Positions 14,536 through 22,910 of a stretch of 33,122 nucleotides of DNA are shown here, piece by piece. Where the stretch lies: the NCBI GenBank assembly GCA_029939505.1, contig JAOZSV010000023.1, positions 2,583 through 35,704 of the forward strand, read 5' to 3'. Below the pieces are notes generated by a model that worked only from the letters and a program-made list of their open reading frames with translations, searched no databases and had not been told where the DNA came from. The position numbers and the translations under genes were made by a program. Every line of letters starts with the position of its first letter. Position 1 is the first letter of the stretch. The stretch is from Thiotrichaceae bacterium. GTDB lineage: Bacteria; Pseudomonadota; Gammaproteobacteria; Beggiatoales; Beggiatoaceae.

Positions 14536-15195
14536 ATGATTAAATTAATTTTTTCAAAAATCACGCAAGATGATCTCAAACAATTTGTCAAGATTCAAGA
14601 ACAAGGTATTGCCACTTACCCTTGGACTCAAGTTGACACGATTTCCATTAATGAAAAGGAACAAAATTATTTAGAAGCAATTAAGTCACATTTGTTTAAT
14701 TATGACACCCACCTAATGAATGAAGCGACAATTTGGGCGAGGGCTATTTATCCTTTGTTATTATTATCAGAACAGGGTAATATTCAAGCTTGGGCTGAGG
14801 TACCTTTAAAAGCACAATATGGTCAATTTGAATTGGAAGGCGTTGTAGATGGTGCATTAGGAAAATGTGTCAGCGGTTTTCTGGAAACACCTTATTTAGT
14901 CATTGTAGAAGCCAAACGTGGACTGGAAAACGAAAATCCCCTTTTTCAACTTTATGGTCAACTTTTAGCGGCGGCTTATTTGAATTGGAAAGATGATGGC
15001 AATGATCCCCAAACGATTTTTGGTGCTTATACCATTGCAGATACTTGGAAGTTTTTAAAAGCAGAAATTGAGGGGATAGATACTGATCAAACGCAAATGC
15101 GTATTGAAGCTTCAAGAGAATATGTTGAAAAACTGGAGACTGAAACCATTTTTAAAATTTTGAAAGGATTTGTTAGAATGGTGAATGAAAAATAA
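14536..15195 (+). CDS. Predicted PD-(D/E)XK nuclease-fold protein
   Basis: This 219-aa soluble protein has no signal peptide. The segment ELEGVVDGALG (Asp105), a short spacer and LVIVEAKRG (Glu125, Lys127) form the D...ExK signature of the PD-(D/E)XK nuclease superfamily. They are followed by FQLYGQLLAAAY, with the Gln and Tyr of a typical Q-x-x-x-Y helix. The N-terminal half is helical and the C-terminus (YVEKLETETIFKIL) could mediate dimerisation. Similar stand-alone proteins are common in filamentous cyanobacteria and Beggiatoaceae, as far as I recall. No methyltransferase, helicase or other partner is next to it, so a restriction, repair or housekeeping role cannot be chosen. The start follows a moderate AGGAAC at suitable distance. 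Confidence 0.6.
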   Translation: MIKLIFSKITQDDLKQFVKIQEQGIATYPWTQVDTISINEKEQNYLEAIKSHLFNYDTHLMNEATIWARAIYPLLLLSEQGNIQAWAEVPLKAQYGQFELEGVVDGALGKCVSGFLETPYLVIVEAKRGLENENPLFQLYGQLLAAAYLNWKDDGNDPQTIFGAYTIADTWKFLKAEIEGIDTDQTQMRIEASREYVEKLETETIFKILKGFVRMVNEK

Positions 15196-15355
15196 CTTAA
15201 TATAAGTCGTTGTTTTTAATAACACATTTCTATTCATAGAATAGAAATCAACTTTTTGTTAAAGGAATTTTCACCACCATCGCAAAATCTGAATCAGGAT
15301 TTATTGTAAATTATAAGGAATGAGACTTTAATAACTTCCAAAACTTTTAAAGCCA

Positions 15356-15416
15356 AACCTGACAGGTTTTCAAAACCTGTCAGGTTTAGTTTTTTGAAGA
15401 AAAACTAAAACCTCGA
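15356..15416. repeat. Family E palindrome fused to half a family B hairpin
   Basis: AACCTGACAGGTTTT pairs with AAAACCTGTCAGGTT at 15356-15387. It is followed directly by TTTTTTGAAGAAAAAC and AAAACCTCG, the loop and right arm of a family B element whose left arm is missing. It lies 40 bp upstream of the LysM/SH3 gene. Confidence 0.8.
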
Positions 15417-15455
15417 AAGTGTTTTATTAAATTTTTATTCATAAGGAGAAAAAAA

Positions 15456-17624
15456 ATGACTTTTTATAAAACCAGCTTTTTACTCGTTGCCAATTTATTA
15501 TGCTTCACGCATATCGTACAGGGCGCAACTATTTGGCACGGCGCAAGTGGTAATTTAAATATCCGCTGGACTCAAGCAGATATAACGGCAACAGCTAAGA
15601 ACAAAATTTTATTTTCTGCCCTGACATTAGCCAAAAAAGATTTTGAGGCTGACTTCTTAGCCGATCACTCTTTGGGCAAGGATAATTCATGCGAATATGA
15701 ACGCCGTTTTACCCTGTTGTCTGTGGTTGGCAGTATCGCTAGTCTTGAAGATGCAGAAATTACCTTCTGTCAGGGGGCAGCGCATCCATCCATCGAAACA
15801 AAATTTACGGCGATTGATCTCGCTAAATCTGGTCAAACCGTAAAACTCACAGACTTTTTTGTCGAATCGGATATTCTTAACGCATTACTTGCCGATGGCG
15901 TGATTAAAACCGCCCTGAAAAAAGCGGGGGCAAAAACGCCAACAACGCTGACAGGACTTTATGAAGCCTTAGAGTGGACAAACATGATAGTTAAAGGCTG
16001 TGGATACCATTTACCAGAAGATTTTTTGACCCGATTTGCGTTTCACCATATTAAAGGAAATCAAGTGGCGATGCGTCTTGAGTTGCCACCAACCGCTCAT
16101 GTTTGTCAATCGACAAACATTCAACTTGGATTTTATCTCCCTATTCCCAACACGTTGAAGGGAGATATTAATAAGGCAAAGCGGCGTAAGGCTGGCTTTT
16201 TAATGAAACAGAGTAAAAAAATCGCAGATCAAAAAAGTACGAAAATGTCTTTTTCCACGGCAACCTATTCTCATGATGTGCAACCCAGCACAGTTTCAAA
16301 GAAAACGTCTTCGGACAAAATCACGGTACAAGCAGGGGAAACCTTATATAGTATTTCCAAACGTCATGGTTGTCAGGTTGCTGATTTAGTCGCCTGGAAC
16401 AATTTACAATCCCCTTATAACTTATCCTTGGATCAAAGTTTATGGGTGAAACCGCCTCCTGTGGCAGAAGAACTCAAAAAATCTAACGTCTCAAAACCAA
16501 CAGTTAAATCGACACCACAGGCAGATAAAGAGACGATAAGCTATCACAAAGTTACTGCCGGAGAAACTTTATATGGCATTGCGAAGCGTTATAATCGCAA
16601 TTTCAAAGAGATTATCACTTGGAATGATTTACAACCGCCCTATTATTTATTGATTGGGCAAAAATTGCAGGTGTCGTCCCCAAAATCCGATAAAATTCAA
16701 AGGAATGAAAAAGGAGATGAACAAAGAGAGAAAAATGAAAAAACGGTTGAAAAACAAAGAATTATAATTAAATCAGCCGTGAATATGCGTTCAAAATCCA
16801 AACGGAATGCCCGTCGTGTTGGGCAATTGAAATTCGGCACTGTTGTCAAAGAACTCGCCCGTTCAAATCGTCAAGAAAAAATTGGGAGTACCAAAGACTA
16901 TTGGTATCAGATTGAGAAGTCAAATGGCAAAAAGGGATGGATATTTGGCACTCTCTCTATCCCCTTTGATGCAAAGCAAAAGGGCGAAATCTATTTACAG
17001 ATTGCACAAAAACGGTTACAGGAAAAGTTAAACAGATCAAATCAGATAGATTTGCTTGACTTCCTAACACGAGCGAAAGAAGAAGTGCAATTTCCAGCAG
17101 AAACTGTTGAATTAGCGTTATTACACCTTTCGTCATTACAAAATACGCTTGAACAAGTTGATCTGGACAAGCAAAATAAGCCCCCGCTGGCTGCTTGGCT
17201 TAAAAAACAAGAACAAGAAGAACTCATTTTCTATAATGAGATTGGGGGAAATTGGATTATTAATCCCGACGTTTTTTGGCGATTACATGAGGCTTATTAC
17301 CCGCTACCCGTTGCTGATCGCATTGCTTGGGCAGCGGCAAACGCGCCTCTAGGGGGAGAATGTGAAAATTTTTTAGAATGTTCTCTTGAATGGACGAACC
17401 GCACCACAGCGAAATATTTAAAATACCATCCCACAGGTAAACATGCTGGAGAAGCACTTGAACAGATTGTGGAATTACTCAAGAGTGATGCAGAAATGAG
17501 CAAGGAAGATGTTGCCTTGCCCAGACTGCTTGCCGTATTACAAGCCACCGTTGAAAAAACGAACCATCCCAAAAAGGCTCAGGTACTTCGCCAAATTGAA
17601 AAATGGCAACAGCTTCTTGAATAG
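15456..17624 (+). CDS. Secreted protein with two LysM domains and an SH3-like domain
   Basis: This 722-aa protein has a signal peptide (residues 1-24, ending VQGA). An N-terminal domain (about 25-235) with TAIDLAKSGQTVKLTDFF resembles the DUF3298-type fold found after signal sequences; this is tentative. LysM domains lie at about 288-333 (VQAGETLYSISKRHG) and 363-408 (VTAGETLYGIAKRYN), each with WN(N/D)LQ. A Lys/Glu-rich linker leads to a bacterial SH3 domain at about 438-503 (SAVNMRSKSKRNARRVGQL, then GKKGWIFGTL). The C-terminal 220 residues are mainly helical and unrecognised. LysM and SH3 suggest peptidoglycan binding, so a periplasmic cell-wall-associated scaffold is likely. No catalytic hydrolase domain is evident. 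The start has AAGGAG 9 bases upstream. The last 38 bases of the gene are copied downstream at 18300-18337. Confidence 0.8.
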   Translation: MTFYKTSFLLVANLLCFTHIVQGATIWHGASGNLNIRWTQADITATAKNKILFSALTLAKKDFEADFLADHSLGKDNSCEYERRFTLLSVVGSIASLEDAEITFCQGAAHPSIETKFTAIDLAKSGQTVKLTDFFVESDILNALLADGVIKTALKKAGAKTPTTLTGLYEALEWTNMIVKGCGYHLPEDFLTRFAFHHIKGNQVAMRLELPPTAHVCQSTNIQLGFYLPIPNTLKGDINKAKRRKAGFLMKQSKKIADQKSTKMSFSTATYSHDVQPSTVSKKTSSDKITVQAGETLYSISKRHGCQVADLVAWNNLQSPYNLSLDQSLWVKPPPVAEELKKSNVSKPTVKSTPQADKETISYHKVTAGETLYGIAKRYNRNFKEIITWNDLQPPYYLLIGQKLQVSSPKSDKIQRNEKGDEQREKNEKTVEKQRIIIKSAVNMRSKSKRNARRVGQLKFGTVVKELARSNRQEKIGSTKDYWYQIEKSNGKKGWIFGTLSIPFDAKQKGEIYLQIAQKRLQEKLNRSNQIDLLDFLTRAKEEVQFPAETVELALLHLSSLQNTLEQVDLDKQNKPPLAAWLKKQEQEELIFYNEIGGNWIINPDVFWRLHEAYYPLPVADRIAWAAANAPLGGECENFLECSLEWTNRTTAKYLKYHPTGKHAGEALEQIVELLKSDAEMSKEDVALPRLLAVLQATVEKTNHPKKAQVLRQIEKWQQLLE

Positions 17625-17769
17625 AATGAGGTTCAAGAAATGAGGTTCAAGCGATTTTTTGAAAAAATCCGATTTCTAAGCTCAAAAATGAATAGGGCCG
17701 GATAGGTTCATAGAATAGCCTTATGATGCAGGTGGGCAACAAAAAGACGTTGCCCACCCTACCTGGCTA

Positions 17770-17971
17770 ATGCGAATTAAGAGTTGAATTTTTTTTGAAA
17801 ATGGAATACAACGCTTTAGCTTTGTTCTTTGGTATCCAACATTAACTTTGTTCTTTGGTATCCAACATTAACTTTGTCAGTCGTCCGCCCAAAGCTGAAG
17901 CGTTTTCGAGGTTTAAGTTTTTTGAAGAAAAACTTAAACCTAGAACTCCTATTTTAACTCTTAATTCGCAT
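17770..17971. mobile_element. MITE-like family F element
   Basis: The element runs from ATGCGAATTAAGAGTTGAAT to ATTTTAACTCTTAATTCGCAT and is 202 bp long. Inside are four family A boxes, two of them diverged in the same way (TATCCAACATTAACTTTGT-type), and one family B hairpin (17907-17943) with a single arm mismatch. No target duplication is evident at this copy. Confidence 0.8.
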
Positions 17972-17994
17972 TTTCAGATTAAGGAGATAAAAAA

Positions 17995-18078
17995 GTGAAT
18001 ACTGAAAATTTAATGGCTGATACGATTTATCAACGTGTCAAAACGATGCCAATGGCGAATATTTATGAAGTTAAGTAG
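17995..18078 (+). pseudogene. Truncated DUF2281-like antitoxin gene
   Basis: A strong AAGGAG precedes GTG at 17995. The 27-codon frame gives MNTENLMADTIYQRVKTMPM and ends NIYEVK. ADTIYQRVKTMP followed by EV is the usual N-terminus of DUF2281-type small antitoxins, which normally continue into a DF-x-EFL motif and run to about 70-80 residues. Here the frame stops exactly where the GTAGGTCGGGTTAG palindrome starts, so that element probably cut the gene. No remainder was found after the element and no toxin gene follows. The family assignment rests on a short stretch and is moderate. Confidence 0.5.
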
Positions 18079-18188
18079 GTCGGGTTAGATTTTTTTGCGC
18101 AGCAAAGTAACCCGACACAAGGCGATTTATTAGGTAAATGTCGGATGACGTTATCAGGCGACGCTTGATAAGCTAACCCAACCGACCA
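18076..18188. repeat. Family J palindrome (GTCGGGTTAG element)
   Basis: GGTCGGGTTAG at 18078 and CTAACCCAACCGACC at 18173-18187 are imperfect inverted termini of a roughly 110-bp sequence with internal GTAACCCGACA and TGTCGGATGACG pairs. GTCGGGTTA repeats of this kind are common in many bacterial genomes. It truncates the antitoxin-like gene. Confidence 0.7.
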
Positions 18189-18299
18189 TACAAGGAACAA
18201 AAATAGGGGGGGAATACTTGGCAAAATCAAGCGAGATTTAACACCCCAGGGTAGAACGGTAGCGAAACCCACCATTAAATGGTAGATTTCCACCCTACG

Positions 18300-18337
18300 C
18301 TTCGCCAAATTGAAAAATGGCAACAGCTTCTTGAATA
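18300..18337 (+). repeat. 38-bp exact copy of the 3' end of the LysM/SH3 gene
   Basis: The 38 bases here are identical to 17586-17623, the last codons of the LysM/SH3 gene up to the first two bases of its stop codon. They contain CAAATTGAAAAATGGCAACA. The sequences on either side differ. It marks a duplication at the borders of the repeat-filled gap. Confidence 0.9.
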
Positions 18338-18456
18338 AAATTATGTACCGAACCATAAATTATCAGATGAACCTATCCCGCCCTATTCAATAAATGGTGA
18401 ATAATGAATCAAATCAATCCGCAATTCGCCTGATTTTTTAAATCAAACGAGGTTCA

Positions 18457-18489
18457 AGAAATCCGATTTTTTCAAAAAATCGGATTTCT
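18457..18489. repeat. Family C hairpin upstream of the Rpn-type gene
   Basis: AGAAATCCGATTTTTT pairs perfectly with AAAAAATCGGATTTCT around one base (C). Related hairpins occur at 2149, 3985, 12780, 30712 and the window end. It is preceded by GAGGTTCA, as in other copies. Confidence 0.85.
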
Positions 18490-18540
18490 AAAAAATGGAT
18501 GATTCGGTATTTAATGACAAAAAACCAAAAAGGAAATTAA

Positions 18541-19440
18541 ATGAAACAAGTCGCTCCATTACGTTACGATGTCATATTCAAAAAAGCCTTTTCTGTTCCA
18601 GAAATATTCACCGCTTTTGTCCGTGACTTTGTGGGCATTGAAATTGAAATTGACATAGTCGAAAAAGATAAAGTCTATGATCCACCCATCGGCAGTGTCG
18701 CCACCAAATTTGATCTCTATGCGGAGGACAAGAAAAACCGGGTCATTGTCAATATAGAACATGAAGGTTATCTATCTGATTATGATCGTGCGATATATTC
18801 CCATGCCGCTTTATTAACGCAGAAAACCGACAACAGAAATCTTGATCATCCTGAATGGAAAATATTTACATTGGTGGTTTTTACTTCTGCTGATAAGCAT
18901 CAAACCGATATCTCCATCACTGAACTTACCCCCAAGAATTTGAAAGGTGAACCGTTGGAAGAATCGCATTACAAAGTCATTTACATTTGTCCTAAATATC
19001 TTAAAGACGATACGCCTGAAGAATACCGCGAATGGATGGAAGCAATAGAAGACACTCTGGATGAACAGGTTGATGAATCGCATTATACCTGCCCAGAAAT
19101 ACAACGTATTTTTAAACTGATTGAGAAAGACAAAGTCACTCCCCAAGAACGGGCTAAAATGTTCGATGAATATAGCATGGAAGCCGTGAAACAAGAAAAA
19201 ATCCAGAAAATAAAGGAAGAAGCTCGGAAAGAAGGCAAAGAAGAAGCTCGCAAAGAGGCTCGCAAAGAGACAGAAAACGCTCGCAAAGAGGCAGAAAACG
19301 CTCGCAAAGAGACAGAAGCAATTCGTAAGACAATAGAAGAAACTGCCCGTAACTTGTTATCTATTGAAACATTTACAGAGGAACAGATAGCACAAGTAAC
19401 CGGGTTGACTTTGGAAAAAGTGAAAGCACTTAAAGTTTGA
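18541..19440 (+). CDS. Rpn-family recombination-promoting nuclease / PD-(D/E)XK transposase-like protein
   Basis: This 299-aa protein has the N-terminal nuclease-like domain of the Rpn/PDDEXK_2 family. It starts with LRYDVIFKKAFSVPEIFTAF. The active-site region TKFDLYAEDKKNRVIVNIEH carries Asp58, Glu73 and Glu75. The helix DYDRAIYSHAALL follows. The second half (about 210-270) is a highly charged coiled coil of repeated ARKE and ENARKE units. The C-terminus SIETFTEEQIAQVTGLTLEKVKAL is the usual tail of this group. Relatives occur in many copies in Beggiatoaceae and cyanobacteria. E. coli RpnA-type proteins are Ca2+-dependent DNases that promote RecA-independent recombination. It is intact and has AGGAAAT just before the start. 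No mobile-element ends are seen around it. Confidence 0.8.
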   Translation: MKQVAPLRYDVIFKKAFSVPEIFTAFVRDFVGIEIEIDIVEKDKVYDPPIGSVATKFDLYAEDKKNRVIVNIEHEGYLSDYDRAIYSHAALLTQKTDNRNLDHPEWKIFTLVVFTSADKHQTDISITELTPKNLKGEPLEESHYKVIYICPKYLKDDTPEEYREWMEAIEDTLDEQVDESHYTCPEIQRIFKLIEKDKVTPQERAKMFDEYSMEAVKQEKIQKIKEEARKEGKEEARKEARKETENARKEAENARKETEAIRKTIEETARNLLSIETFTEEQIAQVTGLTLEKVKALKV

Positions 19441-19463
19441 TCTGATCAGATTTTTTTTGACTA

Positions 19464-19530
19464 TGAATCCCAAAGCTAAAGCGTTGGACTCCAAAATCTC
19501 TGAATCCCAAAGCTAAAGCGTTGGACTCCA
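19464..19530. repeat. Two-copy 37-bp tandem repeat of family A boxes
   Basis: The unit TGAATCCCAAAGCTAAAGCG, then TTGGACTCC, occurs at 19464 and again at 19501, with CAAAATCTC between the copies. The array lies between the Rpn-type gene and the NfeD gene. Confidence 0.9.
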
Positions 19531-19565
19531 AAATATCCGATAATCAGTACTTATCAATTTGCATT

Positions 19566-20909
19566 ATGAATAAATTTAGTGTATTTTTATCGAAGATTTT
19601 AGTTTGTTTATTACTATCCCTTCAAGCACAAGCCGGTGAAAAAGCCTGGGTATTGGAAATCAAAGGGGCGATTGGTCCGGCTACATCGGATTATCTCAAA
19701 AAGGGTTTGGAAAAAGCACAAGAAGAGAAAGTCGCTTTGGTCGTATTGCAAATGGATACGCCAGGTGGCCTTGATGTTGCCATGCGTGAAATTGTACAAA
19801 CGATTATCGCTTCTCCAATTCCCGTTGTCACTTATGTTGGACCCTCTGGCGCACGGGCAGCAAGTGCAGGTACTTATATTCTTTATGCCAGTCATGTCGC
19901 AGCGATGGCTCCAGGGACAAATTTAGGCGCGGCCACTCCAGTACAAATCGGTGGACTTGGCTTTACACCTGAAGAGCCAAGTGACTCCGAAAAGGATGAT
20001 ACTCAGAAGGCAGTTAAATCGACTGGCGACACGATGACACATAAAATGGTTAACGATGCGGAAGCCTATTTGCGCTCTTTAGCACAGATGCAAGGGCGAA
20101 ATCCAGAATGGGCAGCAGAAGCTGTGCGTCAATCTGCCAGTTTATCGGCAGAAGATGCTTTGGAAAAAGGCGTTATTGACTTGATAGCCGTGGATATACC
20201 ACAATTGCTCAAAAGAATAAATATGAGAACAGTCAAACTATTAGGTGAAGAACGTCAGCTTTCAACTTTAGAGATGAAGATACAAACCTATAAACCAGAT
20301 TGGCGAAATAGGCTACTGTCTGTCATTACTAACCCCAATGTCGCCTATATTCTTATGCTGCTAGGCTTTTACGGATTATTTTTTGAGATGGTTAATCCAG
20401 GCAGTGTATTACCAGGTGTCATAGGCGGTATTTCCTTATTACTCGCCTTATTTGCCTTTCAAGTATTACCCGTGAATTTTGCAGGTATGGCATTGATTTT
20501 ATTGGGAATTGCCTTCATGGTGAGTGAAGCGTTTATACCGAGTTTTGGTGCGCTTGGCATAGGTGGTTTGATTGCCTTTGTGATTGGCTCTGTCATTTTA
20601 ATAGATACAGAAACGCCAGATTATGCCATTTCTCGTTCTCTTATTGGCGGGATTAGTTTAGCTAGTCTCCTCTTTTTTTTATGGGTTATCGGTGCCATCG
20701 TTAAGATACGCGCAAAACCCGTCGTTAGCGGGCGAGAAGAAATGATCGGAAAAGAAGGTAAATGCTTGAGTAATGAGGGTGAACCATTGCGTGTCACTGT
20801 TCACAGTGAAGCTTGGAATGCACAAGCTTCGATTTCCATTAGCCCGGGAGAGCGTATTAAAGTAATCAGTATAGATGGACTCATCTTAAAAGTTGAACCG
20901 ATACGCTAA
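19566..20909 (+). CDS. nfeD: NfeD-family membrane serine protease (long form)
   Basis: This 447-aa protein has a signal peptide (residues 1-23, ending LQAQA). It continues with a ClpP-like protease domain (about 27-225), four to five membrane segments (about 240-370) and a C-terminal NfeD OB-fold (about 385-447). The nucleophile is Ser100 in ARAASAGTYI and the probable general base is Lys160 in THKMVNDAEAYLR, as in the Ser/Lys dyad of archaeal PH1510. MDTPGGLDVAMREI is also characteristic. An acidic insert (EEPSDSEKDD) lies near residue 136. The start at 19566 gives a proper signal peptide; an ATG 45 bp upstream lies in the repeat. A slipin gene follows 27 bp later, the classic NfeD-stomatin pair thought to act in membrane protein quality control. 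Confidence 0.92.
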   Translation: MNKFSVFLSKILVCLLLSLQAQAGEKAWVLEIKGAIGPATSDYLKKGLEKAQEEKVALVVLQMDTPGGLDVAMREIVQTIIASPIPVVTYVGPSGARAASAGTYILYASHVAAMAPGTNLGAATPVQIGGLGFTPEEPSDSEKDDTQKAVKSTGDTMTHKMVNDAEAYLRSLAQMQGRNPEWAAEAVRQSASLSAEDALEKGVIDLIAVDIPQLLKRINMRTVKLLGEERQLSTLEMKIQTYKPDWRNRLLSVITNPNVAYILMLLGFYGLFFEMVNPGSVLPGVIGGISLLLALFAFQVLPVNFAGMALILLGIAFMVSEAFIPSFGALGIGGLIAFVIGSVILIDTETPDYAISRSLIGGISLASLLFFLWVIGAIVKIRAKPVVSGREEMIGKEGKCLSNEGEPLRVTVHSEAWNAQASISISPGERIKVISIDGLILKVEPIR

Positions 20910-20936
20910 CCTTTCAGTGAAAAATAGGAGTTAATT

Positions 20937-21701
20937 ATGTCTAATTATGTTATTGGTATTGGTATTGTCTCTTTAGCCATTTTATTTTATTCCGTAAGAA
21001 TATTGCGCGAATATGAACGTGGCGTGGTCTTTCTTTTAGGACGTTATCAAACAATCAAAGGACCTGGATTAATCACCATTATCCCATTTGTTCAACAAAT
21101 GGTTTTGGTCGATCTGCGTACAGTCGTCATGGATGTGCCTACCCAAGATGTCATCTCGCAAGACAATGTGTCGGTTAAAGTCAACGCGGTGGTTTATTTT
21201 CGGGTGATGGAACCAGATAAAGCTATCATCCAAGTTGAGAACTTTCAACAAGCAACCAGTCAACTGGCTCAAACGACGCTACGTTCCGTTTTAGGTCAAC
21301 ATGAACTGGATGATATGCTTTCTGGACGTGACAAACTTAACAGTAGTATCCAGGAAATTCTGGACCGGCAAACCGACGCTTGGGGGATAAAAGTGGCTAA
21401 CGTCGAAATCAAACATGTTGATTTGAACGAATCGATGATTCGAGCCATTGCCCGTCAAGCAGAAGCGGAGCGTGAACGCCGCGCCAAGATCATCCACGCC
21501 GATGGTGAATTTCAAGCCTCTCAAAAATTGCAGGAAGCGGCAAGGATTTTATCCAAAGAACCTCAAGCAATCCAATTGCGCTATTTGCAGACGCTCAGTG
21601 ATATTGCCAATGAGGATAAGAGCCATACTGTCATTTTCCCATTGCCCATGGATCTGATTCGTCCTTTACAGGATTTGCTTGATCAAAAATTAAAAAAATG
21701 A
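20937..21701 (+). CDS. Slipin (SPFH/stomatin-like membrane protein)
   Basis: This 254-aa protein has one N-terminal membrane segment (about residues 4-22) followed by the SPFH domain. Characteristic stretches are [59 protein letters not shown] and [20 protein letters not shown]. The C-terminus is a coiled coil and ends with FPLPMDL. AGGAG lies 7 bases before the start. Slipins are substrates or partners of the adjacent NfeD protease and form membrane microdomain complexes. The gene directly follows nfeD, so both are probably co-transcribed. Length and motifs are complete. Confidence 0.93.
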   Translation: MSNYVIGIGIVSLAILFYSVRILREYERGVVFLLGRYQTIKGPGLITIIPFVQQMVLVDLRTVVMDVPTQDVISQDNVSVKVNAVVYFRVMEPDKAIIQVENFQQATSQLAQTTLRSVLGQHELDDMLSGRDKLNSSIQEILDRQTDAWGIKVANVEIKHVDLNESMIRAIARQAEAERERRAKIIHADGEFQASQKLQEAARILSKEPQAIQLRYLQTLSDIANEDKSHTVIFPLPMDLIRPLQDLLDQKLKK

Positions 21702-21736
21702 GACCATTCGAGGCGAAAGTCAGAATGTAGTGGGAT

Positions 21737-21761
21737 GGTGGGCAAACCACGTTTGCCCACC
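21737..21761. terminator. GGTGGGCAAA hairpin after the slipin gene (family I repeat)
   Basis: GGTGGGCAAACC faces GTTTGCCCACC and is followed by CTACCTGGCT. The same block follows the hairpin at 17731-17758. It lies 36 bp after the slipin stop. It may terminate transcription, but there is no T-run, so it is mainly a dispersed repeat. Confidence 0.5.
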
Positions 21762-21830
21762 CTACCTGGCTGAAGTGGATACCCAGTGGTGGGAAGCAGC
21801 GTTACCAATAAACAAAAAGGAAGCAATAAA

Positions 21831-22592
21831 ATGAGTATAGGTATATTTTCATATATCGGAACATCGTATGTTAAGGCGGCGAAAAATACATTTTATTTCA
21901 CAAAGCATGCCCCATTTTTGCTGAAACCATTTGCATTGGCATTCGCTCTATTTTATTCAGTTATTCTATTGATTATTAGTCTTTTTTTCTATGCTCTAAT
22001 TATCTTAGATTGGTTAGGCAATCTAACTGATACATTGAGAAAGGGTTTGCTTAATGCAATAGATAGACAGAGCAGGAAGATAAATAATGGCATTCTGTCA
22101 TTTATCTTAAGTCCAATAATTATTGTTCTATTGTCACCGTTGTTTTTGCTTTCGGTGTTCATCCCAAAGGTATCAAGTACTCCAGTCGAGGATTTTGCTG
22201 TCAATGAAATATCCGATATTTTTAGTGGGGCTGGTGCCTTTAAACGAATTAACAAGATTATATGGGGTGCAGCAAGAAGGTTATTTAGATATGTAGGAAA
22301 TACCAACCTTATACTTATGCCAATTTTAGCAATCATAGCAATTTTGTACTCAATTGTTTTAATAGCCGTTGGCTCAATATTTGCTATTTTGATACCTCTT
22401 GATTGGATAAGTTATTTGATTGAATCAATACGACAAAGAATTGTTAGTTTTACAAATAATCAGCAGCAAAAAATACGATATAGTGGTAGCTCATTTCTCA
22501 TTGCTCCCGTTTTATTAGCGGTTTTAGCACCCCTATTTCTTTTGCTTTTGATTATTCCAAAGTTTACAACACAGCTAGATGTTGAAGTGTAA
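21831..22592 (+). CDS. Polytopic membrane protein with internal duplication, unknown function
   Basis: This 253-aa protein belongs to no family I recognise. It consists of two similar halves. Residues about 31-113 contain FYSVILLIISLFFYALIILD, then WLGNLTDTLR and SPLFLLSVFIPK. Residues about 159-244 contain ILYSIVLIAVGSIFAILIPL, then DWISYLIESIRQ and APLFLLLLIIPK. Each half thus has two hydrophobic stretches, a conserved LDW, an amphipathic segment with basic residues and a hydrophobic stretch ending in IPK. A short polar linker (VEDFAVNEISDIFSGAG) joins them. GGAAG lies about 8 bases before the ATG at 21831, which is preferred over an ATG 45 bp upstream. It follows nfeD and slipin on the same strand after about 130 bp. 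A role with them is only a positional suggestion. Confidence 0.65.
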   Translation: MSIGIFSYIGTSYVKAAKNTFYFTKHAPFLLKPFALAFALFYSVILLIISLFFYALIILDWLGNLTDTLRKGLLNAIDRQSRKINNGILSFILSPIIIVLLSPLFLLSVFIPKVSSTPVEDFAVNEISDIFSGAGAFKRINKIIWGAARRLFRYVGNTNLILMPILAIIAILYSIVLIAVGSIFAILIPLDWISYLIESIRQRIVSFTNNQQQKIRYSGSSFLIAPVLLAVLAPLFLLLLIIPKFTTQLDVEV

Positions 22593-22627
22593 ACAAGCAT
22601 CACCTTGGGTTAAATGTGGAATTGTAA

Positions 22628-22663
22628 GGTGGGTTTCGCTATAGCGAAACTCACCTTTTTTTT
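22628..22663 (+). terminator. Rho-independent terminator
   Basis: GGTGGGTTTCGCT pairs with AGCGAAACTCACC with one mismatch and a minimal loop, followed by eight T residues. It stands 36 bp after the stop of the duplicated membrane protein gene and is the most conventional terminator in the window. Confidence 0.8.
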
Positions 22664-22910
22664 GTCCACCACAATATAACTCGTAAGCCACATATGTTTG
22701 ATTGATAAATTATGATTTGGTAGGGTGCATAAGCGATAGCGTCATGCACCTTATATAATAGAATAATAGGGGACAGACCACATTTATTTTCAAAGCATTT
22801 TTTGCTAAAATCTTTGCATTTTTTTGCTAAAATCTTTTGTTCAGACGAGCAAGCGTAGCATGGGTAAATTGAGGGATGGATTGATGAATCATCGTAGCAA
22901 TCATAATTAA

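Larger units (their letters stand above)
17625..18540. other. 916-bp rearranged, repeat-filled gap
   Basis: It contains a half family C hairpin near 17650, a GGTGGGCAAC / GTTGCCCACC hairpin at 17731-17758, a family F element, a truncated antitoxin-like gene, a GTCGGGTTAG palindrome, an imperfect AGGGTAGAACGG...CACCCTACGC repeat (about 18250-18300), a 38-bp copy of the upstream gene's 3' end, and a family C hairpin. GAATAGGGC-GGATAGGTTCAT near 17690-17712 recurs inverted at 18366-18388. Confidence 0.75.

Noticed and set aside
22760-22910. Remnant of a REP-associated tyrosine transposase
   Set aside because: GGGGACAGACCAC is suggestive only. No HUH motif or coding remnant can be read on either strand.
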